Of a stretch of 64,000 bases of DNA, positions 1 through 13,175 are shown piece after piece (positions within the stretch are counted from its first letter, which is position 1; each line of letters opens with the position of its first letter). The translations under genes were made by a program, and so were the position numbers. The notes under the pieces are model-generated. The model ran no database searches and was not told where the DNA came from. It was given only the letters and a program-made list of their open reading frames with translations. Origin of the DNA: Marchantia polymorpha subsp. ruderalis (lineage: Eukaryota; Streptophyta; Marchantiopsida; Marchantiales; Marchantiaceae); NCBI GenBank assembly GCA_037833965.1, contig AP031357.1:8514001-8578000 (forward strand). Reading direction: 5' to 3'.

Positions 1-681
1 TCTTCGGCGTATAGTTTGCGCAATTCAAAAGTTGAAGGAGGAACTTTGGGACGGATTGAAGGAGTCTTGGGGAAGGTTTGAGAGGGATATTGAGCACACA
101 AAGGAGCTGATAGAGTGTCTGGCGACACAATAGCGTTTGGCGACTACAGAATAGTCCTTTGGGAAGAACTATTAGCTTCTTGCGATGCTGCTAGATCTTT
201 GGAGTTGAAGCACAGGAGAGCGTTGGATACAGAATGAAGAAGTTTGCGATCTCAACTGTCGGCAGTTGAAAGTTAGTTGGCTACTGTCCAGGCAAGATTG
301 GAGCAGACGGAGGCGACCATTGGACGTCTGGAGCAGGAGACAGTTGTCGGCTAGAGAGTTAGAGCAGAACGTTGTCTTTGAGGTTATGTGGATTACGAGA
401 TCCAAACCACAAAGTGGTTGAATTTAGACTCGTTGGAGCGTAGGTTGAGAGCACTCGAAACCTGCGAGATAGTAGAACACAAACAGTTTGCTAGAATACT
501 TAGTTCTTTCATATCTGAGTTGGAAGAGATTAAGGAGAACTTAGAGTTAGAGCTCACTTCAGTTCTGAGTAGGATAGGAGTAATTAGGTGTTCTGCAGGT
601 GTGACAACTGCTGCGCTTGTGGCCGTCACACCTGATGGAAGCTCGCAGCCAGTGGGTGGTGCCTCCAGGTGTTCGTTGTGA
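1..681 (+). pseudogene. decayed coiled-coil coding sequence (possible retroelement-derived ORF)
   Basis: In the plus strand, short stretches rich in Glu, Leu, Arg and Gln follow each other in different frames and are cut by stop codons. The first frame (from base 1) reads as a charged helix with the motif KLKEEL and a later RFERDIEH, ending in a stop near 131. A second segment near 240-350 contains LSAVES and RLEQTEATIGRLEQE. An open segment at 388-681 continues with ERRLRALETCE and ISELEEIKENLELEL. Heptad-like spacing of Leu suggests an old long coiled-coil protein. Multiplied coiled-coil ORFs of this kind in plants are often retroelement passengers, but no enzyme domain is visible here, so that origin is inference. 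The reading frame is broken at several places and the start lies outside the window. Confidence 0.4.
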
Positions 682-760
682 ATAAATTAGTGCAAGGCTC
701 TGCCTTGAAAGTGATTTTCCATGACACAATTTTCAACCTTTAGACTGCATTTCTCTGCAC

Positions 761-920
761 GTTCGTGAGTTAGGCGTTTCGTCACAATGCAAGAGTTGCT
801 TCAGTTTGTCAAAGATAGCACATCTGAAGTAGAGTTAACCGTTCGTGAGTTAGGCGTTTCGTCGCAGTGCAAGAGTTGCTTCGGTTTGTCAAAGATAGCA
901 CATCTGAAGTAGAGTTAACC
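761..920. repeat. 80-bp direct tandem duplication, two copies
   Basis: Bases 761-840 and 841-920 are the same 80-bp sequence. I count three differences, all A in the first copy and G in the second. This is a recent local duplication just downstream of the coiled-coil relic. No function is evident. Confidence 0.9.
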
Positions 921-2905
921 ATACTACGTGTTCTGAGTGGTGCACAGTGTAGCTCAGGATTTAAGCAAACCCGTAGAATGGTTGCTTGACGGAGCAGGCT
1001 GAACTTGTATATTTGGAAAGTCCCCTCCTAAATTTCAAGTGCAAATTCGCTTGATGTTTTTGTGGTGTTTATTGGATGTATTTCAGGTATTTGATGTGTT
1101 TACATACTGCATTTGTAGAGTCTTTGGATGAACACTTGTTGTTATTTCTGGGAATGTAAATGTGCATGAGAAGTAAAACTCTTCAATAGGATGTTATTTG
1201 TGATAGTATTTGAATCTCTAGTGTTGTTTCTGTCCTCTTGGGATAAGATCTATATCATTATGCTCCATTTTGATATTTATCTGTTGTTACATTGTGTTTG
1301 TTGTATAGTTTCTAGCTTTTGTATTAAAATTGTGACTTTATGTGCAATCTTGCAATTTTGACTTTAAATATCAAATCTTAGCCATATTTAGTTACTCAAA
1401 CTTATTTTGATTGACATGAACTTTCAACTATCATAATAGTCTAAGTCATGATTTCTCTAGTGATAATCTTCAATGTTTCTAAAATCTCACAACATTTCTT
1501 AAAGGACTTAAAACAAATAGCTTGAGTTTAAGGTGCTACCAAAACACATTAAAATTCTTCAAGTGAAATGAAATATTGAAATTAGATAATTTTTTTTTTC
1601 TCAAAATCAAAATATCATTTTTTTAAAAATCAAAACATGTGAATTTTTTCAAAAACTAAATGTTTGCAAAAATTTCCAACAAGAAGAAAAAAGATGCAGA
1701 CATGTATAACCACAAAGATGTGTTATGATGTCTATAATATGATACTTGCATCTAATCAAATTTATTATCACTTGCATTATGAAAATTAAATACTTGATTT
1801 TTCTTAATTTTATAAAACACTATTCAGTTTCGATAGAAAATGATAAATTCTATAAAAATTCAATAGAATGTAATATCAGTACTATTCATGTTTACCTTTA
1901 TGATTTTTTAGTAGTTCATCATAACTTTAAAAAAAAATTGTTATCTCTAAATATCTACATTACAATGCATGATATTTTTACTGTTAATTAAATGATGTTG
2001 ATGCACCAAAAATAACTCTAATAATGTAGATTCAGTGATTATGAAGGATGAGACTAGACAAATATGTTAGAAAGATAATTGCGAAGTCTAATATAGAACA
2101 GTGTAAGGCTGTGAGTAGTCTACAAACTTTTTACTCTTAGCTTTAAGTCCAATTGACGCCATAAAAAAAGTTTTGATGTCCAAGATAGTTAATACAACAA
2201 AATGAGTTTTTGTTTTGTTTCTGATGCTTTTATCAGGTTTGTTTGTGATTTTCTTAATTAAAGATACTATGTTTACCTATTGAATATATATTAAATGAAA
2301 CAAAATACAGTGAAAAATTATAAAATGAATCTGAAATTATTTCAGAAGTACATTTGATCTTATATTTATACTAAAATATAACATGTCATAAAATTATATT
2401 TACAAGTTATTTGTTATGTAAATTGTGACTATTTTATAAAAATTTACTGCTTGATGTGAGTTAACAATAAGAATAAAATATATAAGGTGAGAAATTTTTG
2501 TTTCGGAACTGCACAATTCAATGTACCATAAAAGATGAATATATATTGATAGCAAAAGAATCAATTTAGTAAGACATAGAGATGTAGAACAACATATTAC
2601 ATAGTACTTTTGCACACATAGCTATGAAAGAATACTCACGTTCCATTCTGATATCAGTTTTTGAAGATAAGGTATCTCAATTTGGCCGAGCGCCCCGAAA
2701 AATTTCGCGGCTCGAAAAAAAAGTGAAAGCAATGAAAACTCATAGAGAAACCTTAGGGCTTTGGCTTCTTCAAAGAATTGTCGAACACCACAATAGTAAA
2801 ATACTGTCCGACAAAACAAAGGGCTAAAGCCTTTCGGGCCGAAAGTGGACCCGATCGCAGCCTCTAACCTCTCTGCCTTTTTTTTACCATTCTCCTTCCC
2901 GTTCC
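921..2905. other. AT-rich intergenic stretch, no gene seen
   Basis: Long A/T runs and only short open frames of low-complexity composition. From about 2680 to 2880 the base composition becomes more balanced. A near-palindrome (CTTTCGGGCCGAAAG) lies at about 2831-2845, and a CCCTATAAAGG stretch near 2905-2915 could be a core promoter. Neither is tied to a convincing gene. Confidence 0.5.
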
Positions 2906-2917
2906 CTATAAAGGTAA

Positions 2918-3540
2918 TTGTATATCCGAGGAAAAACCTGGGCTATTCATCACGGGAAGGAAGACTACATCGCATCTCTCTGGAAGGTAGGGGAAAGGCA
3001 TCGCCTGTTGCCCGTCATGACAGATATCATTGCGAGTTTGAACAAGTTTGATGATGAGGAACGGCATCAGTGGCCACAGAATTATCCACTGCGTGTTGAG
3101 AGGACAACCGTACGGTTGACTACAACGTGAGAAGCATTTATAGTGTAGAGACACGATCTGAAGAATGTATGCGGCTGCACACAGTTCGAGAATTTGAAGC
3201 ATAAGAATCGTTTTTGTCCTTGTCGATAAACTTCGGTCGCCTGGTGACAACTGCTAAAAAGCACGGGCTACGATTGAGATTTCTTGTATCGCTATCAACG
3301 TAGATTTGGAGTAGTCGCAACTCTACTGGCGAAAATTTCAGATAAGAGGGAGAAGAATGTGTTCGTTGGAGATGAGCTCACTGACAGTCGAGCATTCTTA
3401 TTCTGTCAATTGTTTGGAATTCCTGAACCTTCGCTCTGAAACAAGAATCAGAGGCAAAAGATCGAAGCGGTTCTGTGTAATCTAAATGTGCGAAGCAGCA
3501 TTCATCCGCAAGTACAGACCGGTCATTTCGGTTGTCACAC
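2918..3540 (+). pseudogene. plus-strand coding relics of unknown family
   Basis: Several in-frame stretches have ordinary protein composition but are separated by stops. One runs to 3130 and includes GKEDYIASLWKVGERHR and NKFDDEERHQWPQNYPLR. A second, from about 3272 to 3438, includes RYQRRFGVVATLLAKISDK and NVFVGDELTDSRAF. The second frame continues after one TGA with QRQKIEAVLCNLNVR up to about 3548. A further plus-strand fragment at 3781-3915 contains QRIGIYDKSDSAELQLW. I do not recognise the family. The single stops inside otherwise good reading suggest a decayed gene, or exons whose splice sites I could not place. The 3781-3915 fragment overlaps the minus-strand model at 3705-4424, and only one of the two is likely to be real. 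Confidence 0.3.
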
Positions 3541-3704
3541 TTTCCAATAATCTGTGTGATAGTTGATGATGTACACAATTGCGCTTCCTCGAACGCAGTG
3601 GCTCTCAAGTCGCCAGATTTCATAACACATTCCACACGGTTTGGCAGAAGACGGACCCGATCTTCGGACCGACGTGTTCACAGAAACAAACGCGTTTTCG
3701 ACAA

Positions 3705-4424
3705 TCATGTATATATTCCTTGACTTTGGGCGCACCTTTCGTAGATACATGAGAAGTATCCTTCTTGACTGATGCTCAACGACTTTTGCAAACGGAATCG
3801 CAAGCAACGGATTGGAATATACGACAAGTCTGATAGTGCAGAGCTGCAATTGTGGACAATCGACACCCCAGAGTCGAGAAATGAATGCATCATGATATTT
3901 GAAAACAACCTGTAAACGGTTCCGAGCCATGGAATGCATTCGTACGAAAGGTCAATCGCAAGAAAATTACCGAATAATAGAAAGACGAAAACAAGAATTG
4001 ATATGAATTCAGTTCTTTACCTTAAGGTTTCATTGTCAGTAACGTGGACATCAACATTGTGTGGTCTGAACCAGCCATTATCTTCCAAAGGCCTAATAAC
4101 AGTGAACTTTTCATCGCTCACAATCCAATATGCAGGGCAAGTCATCACACCCACACCTGAGAAATGAGTAAATTTCTCGGCGAGCACCAGTGTGATGTAC
4201 GCGCCTTGTGTGACCGGCGACAAGTAGGATGACATCTGAAGCTTTTGAGCTCGAGGAGAATTCAGCTGGTTTCTTTGAGTTCGAGGTGACCCCATCTGCA
4301 GAGCAAGCCTTTGAACTCTGGGAATGGTGATTTGAAGCCTTTGTCGAGCCGGTGAAGCAGAGCGAGGAGGAGCCGTTCTGATCCGAAGTTGATGATCCTC
4401 GGTAACAGCCGCCATTGTTGCCAA
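3705..4424 (-). CDS. possible two-exon gene, unknown protein of 202 aa
   Basis: Read on the minus strand, exon 1 starts with ATG at 4424 and ends at 4021 at a good donor (AAG followed by GTAAAG). Exon 2 begins at 3909 after GTTTACAG and ends with TGA at 3705. The exons join in phase 2 without a stop and give 202 residues. The first 70 residues are Arg, Ser, Pro and Gln rich. The middle, with QGAYITLVLAEKFTHFSGVG and CPAYWIVSDEKFTVI, looks like a folded domain. The second exon is Ser, Leu and Cys rich and less convincing. A plus-strand fragment overlaps exon 2. No family is recognised. The splice pair is the main support and could be chance. Confidence 0.35.
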
Positions 4425-7400
4425 ATCTGATTCTTCTACAATTGTACTCAGTCAACCAATTGTACTCTACCAACTTAAGCTTTTGGGCGATGATAAATGT
4501 GAACAAAAGTCCTTCACTGGATCCACTCCATTATAGTTCTTCTTGCCTTCAGAAGCTCAACTTGACTCGAGGCGCGAGAACTGAATTGTAGTCGATGTGG
4601 ATCACAATCAGCGGAATAGATTAGACGGGACTGAGAGGAAGAGAGACACAGGTCGAAAAGAGGTCGACGCTGAAATTCACTGATGAGCATTGTGTGACTT
4701 GCTAATGGATTGAGAAATCTCGGCAGTCAACGAACGCGAACCGGCAAATGTGATCTCCATCCGCATTTTTCTCCCAAGCGTGCTATCCAATTATCTGCAA
4801 CGAGGATAGGCAAAATTCGGTCAGCTGACAAAGAAAGGCGACGCTAATCAAAACCACTATAGATTCGCCTGAGTAAGTACGCGCAGTGCCTCAGTGTCGG
4901 ACAGACAGACTGACACACAGAGATTCTCACAGCGTGCGTAAGATGAGAGGATCCAGTCACAATTGTTCCACAACACGAGCTTCGAGTATGAGGTTGTCAA
5001 TGTTTGAGAGGGGGGAGACTTTGAACTCTGGGCAGGAAGTATGAGTGACGAGCTAATGGGTATGGGGTTTAATCGCCTCTCGCCAGTTTCTAATTTGCCC
5101 AAAATGCTGATAGCTGCAGTAAAACCCGGTCAATCTAGAAATGGGAGACCTTCAAGCCTGCTCCAAGTTGTAGATCTAGATCTAGATCTGTATCGACAAA
5201 AGCTGAAACCTAATGCGGCACCCTCAGCTTAGTGGAGAATCTTTGGCTCTACCTGCTGATTAGAGTCAACCACGAACTCCAAGCATCATGCAAGATCTCC
5301 CGCTGTGATGAGATCTCCGTCATTCCCTCACTATTCGATTAGACACTGAGTCAGCGTTTCCATGGCCTTTATTTCCCAGACAAAATTACAGAGTAACTCC
5401 CTGCTTCCCAATCTGAACAGAGTGCTGAAAGACTGTGAAGGTTGTCATATAGTTTGGACACTATATATGGAAACCCTTGGACCTTCAGATGATCACTTCA
5501 CGAGCGATTTATCCACAACAGAACAATTCGAGCACTCTTCGTTGCTATTTTCAGTGGGAGCATAGCCAATGATCATAACCATGGCCATATCGAGAGGCTC
5601 CGAGAGTTCAGTGAGAACACCTGTTCCATGTGTTCATCCAGATAGATTGACTAACAGATGATATCGTTTTGGACATCCACTTGCTCCCCTTCTTGTCTAA
5701 CACATGGGAATGAAGTTTGGAAGACACAAAGCCCAAATTTATCAGGTTTGAGAACAGTCTGATATCTGAGGTGTGGACCTTGGGAATTGGAATGGCTTCA
5801 TATCCGGCACTCAAACTGGTTTATCACTCTTGAATTGTCACCACTCTCCCTCAAGTTTTAGCGTCCGTGTGCCAGCATTGCCAGAGTAGGGACGCACCTT
5901 TGACTAGAGGAAGTCGCAGATAAAGACCATTATTGATAGTACAATGTGAGTGCCCTTTTTAATGATTACGTTCACAGCCGTCAGATCAACCGATGCTGAC
6001 ATTCACTGCATGAGAATTTTCTCTAGATGTATGCTTTGATGTTCATTTCCCTCCAGATGTATACGTGCTTGATTCAAAGCTATTCGTAAGTTATTCCGAA
6101 GAAATTAGAATTAATGGTTTAAAAAACTATATTTTCAATCACAATCAAGTTGCATCAATATTCAGTTCTAAGATAAACATGTGGATATAAAAAATATGCA
6201 CAGTCAAAGCTTCAAGTCTTAACTAGGGTCTCTAGAAAACTTGGAAGTCTTGATGATGTAAAACACAAAAGCGTGAAAATAGAAAAAAGGAATTGAAACA
6301 ATGGCAGAAGTTAAGAAAAAAATTAAGCGGAAACAATTCGTAATTATATGATTTATCTATAATTTAATACTTAAAATTTTTCTGAGAAGTAAATTATGAA
6401 AGCAAGCCGTTGATGTAACATGCAACTTATGACGTTAGTTGAATATATATGCCGTAAATTAAAAAAAATTAGTTTTATTTACCCTTTTTTTAACCGCTGG
6501 GAACCGGGATTGATTATATATATAATAAATTCCTTATCCTCTTATAATTTCTTTCTAAGTACATCACAAAGTGAATTTAAGAATGAAAGCAACCTTTCAT
6601 TCTTAGAGCTCACCTCATTTATGCTATAACGTATGGTGCAAATGGTAATACGAAGTAGAAAATTATATTCGTCTTGACCTAACAAAGTCTTTAGTTATAT
6701 TTTCTCTCTAGAGTGCGGAGGCTGAGTAAGTGCATCAACGTCGTAGCCACATCCAGGAAAAGGAAGTAAGCTGGGATAAACAAAGTTTCTACGTTGTTGA
6801 ATTTTCATCGATTTGACGTTCACAAATAGTTTGGTAGAATTAGGTTCCTTGAAGCCACTTATGGGACTCTATCTATATAACTCAGCCCTCACACTATAGT
6901 AATCAGCTAAATTCTGAATTCTTATAGCAACCGAGCTATGCTCTCTCGCATATTTTACGAGTTTGCTCCTGGATATAATATATCGGGACAGCATCTCAGA
7001 TCTAAATCCTTACCAATTCAAATCCTCCCTTTATTGCCTCCTATCAAAAGAAAACACTTGGCAACAAAACAAAACTCAAAATGTGCTTGTAGACTGTAGC
7101 TTGATGACCACATATGGGCCTGTGAGGCCAATATATGACACATTAAATACACAAGACCTCTGTTAATTCCAGCTAAGAGCATCCGAAGTACTTTCTGAAA
7201 TGTAATCCGCATGAACGACATGTTAGAACAAACGCGTGTACTCTGTGAGCCACCCAAAAAGGCGTCACACTTCATGTTTCAAAAGCATAAACTATATGTG
7301 GGACTGGATCATCGAAAGCTGCATCAATCTCTTGTCCGAGGATGCAGCAACTCCAGCAAATGTGGAGTTGTCAACGTTTCCTGACGTCTTTTTGTCTTAT

Positions 7401-7874
7401 TTGGTGTCCTGGCATTTGCAAGGTTCCCATGGCTTTTAATTTCATATCTCTTTAATTATGTACATGTATTTATGTATGTGATTATTTATCTCCCTCGAGC
7501 TAGGCCACTATTCAGAACGAGTGCACGTTAGATCGGAGCATTGCAAGGTCATAGATACGTACTCACAAGGCCACATGTACGAAAACAGTACCAAGAATTC
7601 TATGTACGGGTCAGGCTTACTGTATTACAGATTATTCACCCTGAGGAATCATGGCTTGAATGTGATTAAAGGATTCGTATATAAGGCGATAAGGAATGGT
7701 GGCAATGATCGTGCACTCTTTGTTCCACACTGCACACAACATTCCCAGGTTTAAAATTGCGAAGTTTTGCTGGTCAGCTAGCTATCTGACGTCAGGATTA
7801 CGTACGAATTGTGCTTCCAGGATTCCTCGACAACTTGAGGTCCGACTTGGAGTGCTGCAAGAGTTCACTTATCA
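4425..7874. other. intergenic stretch before the peroxidase cluster
   Basis: No convincing gene. 4.5-5.9 kb has moderate GC with scattered short open frames and a small AGATCT-based tandem repeat at about 5170-5190. 6.0-6.7 kb is very AT-rich. The last few hundred bases before 7875 should contain the promoter of the first peroxidase, but I cannot point to a clear TATA box. Confidence 0.5.
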
Positions 7875-9859
7875 ATGAGGATGATGCTTCCGAAGCAGTT
7901 GTTGACAATTGGCATTTTGCTCTTGGCCGTCGGTGCTGTGGTCGAGGGTGCGGACAATTGGAGATGGAGAAGGTCGCCTCCCCCTCCTCCCCCCCGTTCT
8001 CCTCCTCCTCCCCGTTCTCCTCCTCCTCCCCGTTCTCCTCCCCCTAGAGCATCTCCTCCTCCTCCTCCTCCACCATCACCACCACCACCGTCTGCCTCTC
8101 CACCGCCACCGCCACCATCACCACCTCCTCCCCCACCGTCGAGTGGTGCTGATCCGGTTGACTTCTATTCAAGTCAGTGTCCTGGTGCAAGAAATGCAGT
8201 CGGCTCGGTCATTTCTTCTGCCATAGCCGCAGACAAAGGTCTTCCCGCTGCACTTCTCAGACTGCAGTTCCATGACTGCTTTGTCAGGGTGAGCGTGCTG
8301 CTTTCAGCCCATTCTTATCCCGGAATGGAAAGTTTCAGAGCTGCTCAATATAGGATTTCCTTTTAATGTACAATATGGCTCACACTTCATAAACTCATTA
8401 CGTCTGAAGTTCCATCTTGGCTTCTTCCTCGAGCTCAGGTCTTCCAGAATAGGCTTGAAACTCAAATTAATCGAACATCTGACAGTGACTACGAAGTGGA
8501 CTAGCTTGTTATTATGGCGAAGGCTCGTGCGTGCAGGAAAAGGGGAGGATCCCACACCAGCAGCAGTGAGCTGAAATAACTCCCTTACTCGGTGCAAACT
8601 TATCCCTCTGGAACTGGACTCATGGTCGGTCATCGAGACTTCCTACTGCGCGGAACAAAATCGCAAACTACCAGGAGCCTTTTATAGAATCCAGGTGTCG
8701 AAGAACGATTACGCTGAGTTCGTAAACCACAATTTTTCAAAAGTTTGAGTAGGAATCGGGTGGTATTCTGCAGGTGACAATATTGCCCAGTATCTGTTTG
8801 TCCGCTGCGAGACTGAGGCTGTGATTATCATCTTTCCTGTAGGGTTGCGATGCCTCTATTCTTCTCCAGTCCAACGAGACTCACGTCGCCGAGAAGGACG
8901 GCGTTGGTAATGCATTTTCTGTCAGAGGTTACGAAGTGATCGATGACGCGAAGACAGCAGTAGAGAGCCTCTGCCCTGGAGTTGTTTCTTGTGCGGACAT
9001 CATTGCACTCTCTGCTCGGGATGCCATAGCTGCCGTAAGTATCAGATCTCTTTGTATACAAGTTCGCTCCAAGAGTTGTGTAATCTTAGCCGACAAGCAT
9101 GCAGTAACCGGTTTCAAAGCATTACCAGATTCACAACGTAGGAGGAACCAATATTGTTGACCCGAATGGAGTATACTTGATTTCAGATCGGAGGTCCCTC
9201 CTGGAGAGTCGTATCTGGCCGCCGAGATGGACTCGTTTCAAACGCCGTGGAGACCCCAAGCAACTTGCCCCCTCCCTTCGCCGACTATGCTTTCCTTGTG
9301 CAAATCTTCGCCAGAAAAGGATTCACTGAGAAAGAGATGGTAGTTCTTTCAGGTAACTGACTGACTACTTATCATTGTATTCTTCACATTCTTCCATCTG
9401 GCCGATCGGAACTTCTGAAGCTCAGAGTTCTAACTAAAGTCTGCTGCAGGTTCTCACACAATCGGTATCACTCATTGCGGGTTGCTTGAGGGCCGTCTGT
9501 ACAATGGCACTGGACCCAATGGAGTCGATCCTACTCTTGATTCGACTTACGCTGCTCAGCTGAAGCAGCAGTGCCCGTTTGGAGCAGACATGGTGGAGGT
9601 CCAGATGGACCCTACCAACGGCGGAAACACTTTCGACAGTATGTACTACACTAGACTCATGGAGAAGAAAGGACTGTTTATATCTGACGACAATTTAATT
9701 CGAACTGCCAGTGGCTTGGCCTTGGTACAAGCTCAGGCTGCCGACAGCCGTGTTCCATTCATTTCAGATTTCGGAGCTGCAATGGAGAAGATGATAGTTC
9801 TCGAAACTCTCACAGCTCCAAATGGACAGATTAGGAAAGACTGCAAATTCATTAACTAG
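7875..9859 (+). CDS. class III secretory peroxidase with extensin-like proline-rich insert (Prx1)
   Basis: Four exons: 7875-8288, 8843-9034, 9187-9352 and 9450-9859. The intron phases are 0, 0 and 1, and the product has 393 residues. Residues 1-26 are a signal peptide. Residues 34-88 are almost only Pro and Ser (SPPPP blocks with Arg), as in extensin-type wall proteins. The peroxidase domain starts near residue 92. The distal catalytic motif [17 protein letters not shown] places Arg129 and His133, and the exon 2/3 region has the SCADI motif. The proximal haem ligand is His260 in [10 protein letters not shown]. All eight disulfide cysteines of the family are present. The family uses H2O2 to oxidise phenolics and cross-link walls in the apoplast. 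The proline-rich part, if hydroxylated and glycosylated, could anchor the enzyme in the wall; that is inference. Its closest relative in the window is the next gene. Confidence 0.93.
7974..8140 (+). repeat. proline-codon minisatellite inside the peroxidase gene
   Basis: CCT/CCC-rich DNA encoding the Pro/Ser segment of Prx1. Its first part has an 18-bp period (RSPPPP) repeated about three times, followed by less regular SPPPP blocks. Such a repeat can change length by slippage while keeping frame. The second peroxidase gene has no counterpart. Confidence 0.85.
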
Positions 9860-12800
9860 TAAAATTTTGACATCCTTTGATATTATAAACCCGGTCCATT
9901 AGAAACTTTGTTGAGGATTCATCATTTACCCGACTCTTGACTCTTTTCATTGCAGTCTTGAGCTCGAACTTCACCGAGATGAACTGTAGCCTTCGATAGT
10001 CAGCAGGTCAATTCAGATGACCGAGTTGTAGAGTAAGTTAGCTACCACAATTCAAGTTTTACTCTGTGCAAGTCAAACATCGACGAGGATTTGATCCTCC
10101 ATCACGTCAATGTGCCTGAAATTTCATGTCACACAGCTCTGGAAGCTTGATTTCAGATTTGAAACATTGTCATCGTCTCTAAACATGTCTGCTCAGACTT
10201 TGGAACATTGTCATTGTCATCGTCTCTTAACATGTCTGCTCAAAATCTGGAACATTGCAAGGTTTATCACCACCCACATTCGTCAACAGATGCACAGAAT
10301 CTGATAGAGATGACCACAGTAAGATGGCATCGACGCAAGGCAGAAGTTCAAGATGGTTGTGGCGTTCAATGGTCATGTATCTCGTATGTTCTCCGTATAG
10401 ATTGACGTCAACATACTTCTATCTTGCGCGGACACGAATGTGGAAAGCAGTCTGATCAAACAATTTGATGGTGTCTTTGATGTCCACAATTATGTAGGTG
10501 CCTTGTTCTTGTACTGGACTCTCAGATCTACACATAGAAGGAAAGGCCGGAGTAATCTTGTTGGAGATTATCAACAGGCTTAATATCTACCCGCTCGGTC
10601 CACTACTCAGGTTACTAAGATCGTCCAACTAAATCAAATATGTAATCAGTGCAACTCCTCCACAAGAGACACGTAATTTCTTGTAAGCTCACAGGATGCA
10701 ATTTAACTTACAGATTGCGTGAGATTCATGATGATGATCATCGTATCATGATTAAAATATTGAGTACAATGACACGTTCCCATTTCTACATTTCGCAGTA
10801 CCAGATTCTAATATGGTCAATTGAATTTCCAGCCAGTTGAAGTCAATATTGCATATGAAGTAGTCTGAAATATCAACCGTATAGACCAAAGTTCACGATT
10901 TTTTTTCAGATCAATATCCAACAAATGCTTTTATATTTGAGTTTCAGCCTTATGTTTTTGTACTCATGCATCCGATAGGTGATGAAAAATTACTTGTAAG
11001 CAATGCTTAGATAATGTTTAAGAGTTGTGAAGGTAAACCATTTTTCTGTAATTTTAAGGAAAATGCAGATAAAACGCTTCAGTTTAAACGAAATATTTTG
11101 TGATCCTCACTCACTGATAAATCTAACGTTCAAAGATAAAATTACAAAAAGTAGCTTCTAACTATGGAAAAAAACTGGATTGCAATTCCAATTTGAATTC
11201 CGCTCAAGAGATAAAAATTCTATTTTGGGGTTGTTTCACTTTTGACTCAAGGTACTTCTTTGGCATCCATTCTTCCACACTCCACATCATACTCTGACAA
11301 AGCATTGTTATTCAAAAACTGCTCAAGAAGGCAATTTTCTGAGTTTTTTTGTCAATCTGATATTTCTGCCAGTCTATTTTGCAAAGCCTGCAAATTATAG
11401 AGCTGATCCGAAAATATATTAAAATAATATCATTAAGAAGTAAGGGTATTGCATTATATATATATATATATATGAATGATAAAATTGCATAAGTTGTGAG
11501 ATATGGTTGAGAACTTCAACTACTTTGCATAATCAATTCAGTGTTGTAACCCGAGGTAAGGAGCTCTCAGTTCAGCACGTAATGATATAGATATGTGCGA
11601 GGTTTAGTTTATTCTAATGTATAATCATTTATTAGTTCTAATGGGCTTGAGAGCAAAGTTTACTTGATGCACATACTTTATCTACAAATCTTCACAATGA
11701 GTCCGAGTTTCAAGGTCATAATTGCATCTATAATTTATTTTAAGGGTCCAATTAAAAATTGCATTCCCTCCTCTTATACTGAATATTGATTGAACAAGTC
11801 CAACCTTGCTGTAAATAAATTCAACTTTCGTGACGCACATAGTTTTATTCCGTTTGCCTCGCAGGCCATTCCTGATGCCTGAAATGAGCTGTCAAAGAAG
11901 ACGCGTGGCTTAATCTGGAATGGAGTTGGGTGCTATACTGATCCAACAGACTTGTAATAGAAACACCTAGATTCGATCCACAGTTGTAGATCCAAGCATA
12001 CCATCTATCAGTCAGAGTTTTGCAAAGTGACATAGTGTACGAAAGTACATTGTCAACATAAAACATTCTTCATCAGTCGATAAACCGTGGTTATGGAATG
12101 ATAAGACAAATAATATAACAGTGTCAAAACACAATACTTACCCTGCGCAAACGACAGTGTTTGAAACTTGTAGCGTCATGCACCTTCTGAATCGAGCCAT
12201 CCCTGTAGTTCGTGAATAGTATAATTTGCAAGAACCGTGAACAAGACAGCTTCCGATCTCGATCCTTGATTTCAGCTGTTAAAGCAAGCAAGGAGTCTGA
12301 ACTTCCGCAAAGATTAAGAATTTGTAGTTCTGTGGAGATGGTGCCGTTACTTTGCTCGCAAACCTATTCCGGAAGGTTTTGAGTCTTCCGAGTTCCGGTA
12401 AATAAGAAACTTACTCTCTTTAATTGCCCCCCTGGACGTCATCTAAGACATTCTGAAGGAAATTCCCCCAACGGGTTCTAGACTGTTCTTCAATCATTGA
12501 ACAGCATAGATCCAAAAACTCCGGGAAAGTCCCCTTAGATGCTGGAAGAAGCTGCTTGTCGTGAAGGTGCTCTGTATACGGAGTGAAGTATAGCTCGTAT
12601 ACACAGTGTGACAAGGTGAGGTTTTCATGAGAGCATATGAAAACTCATGCGTCGACATCAATGTCTCTCAACAGAGAATAGAATTTCATACGGGTTGTAT
12701 CCAGCAGAACACCTGAATTGCTTACTAAACTAGCAGATCAGAGTTCAGAGCCCACTCACGCTACAAAAAGTGAAACATCGTGCTGAGGAATTCAGATACG

Positions 12801-13175
12801 CCAGGGGATTGCGGATCTCTAGTTCTAGAACGTCTGCCTCCTGAGCTGCTTTGAAGGCTAATCTCAAGGTTATATTAGAGAAGAATCTTCCTTAGATCTC
12901 CAGCGATCAGCGGCGTCACGATATTGTGCACATATCGAGAATTCCAAAGATATGCATCATCACTACCTCATGGTCGGAGAGTGTATACTGTTGCAACCTT
13001 GACCGCCACTAGAGGAATTTTGACTGTGATATAGTGAGAACTATATAAACCGCTTCGGATTGAGGAAAATATATCGTGCACTTCTTTGTGCACACAAGTA
13101 TCCCTTCCAACAGCATTCCCATCATCTGCCTGACGTCAACTTGAATTTTCTTGCATCTGAAGCTTACATCAGTGC
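9860..13175. other. intergenic stretch between the two peroxidase genes
   Basis: About 3.3 kb. It contains a partial 41/47-bp tandem duplication at 10161-10248, an AT-rich block around 10.9-11.8 kb with a (TA)n run at about 11455-11473, and a single open minus-strand stretch at 12420-12614. That stretch (with TEHLHDKQLLPASKGTFPEF and RTRWGNFLQNVLDDVQ) has protein-like composition but no recognised family and no clear partner exon. The last part is presumably the promoter of the second peroxidase. Confidence 0.45.
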
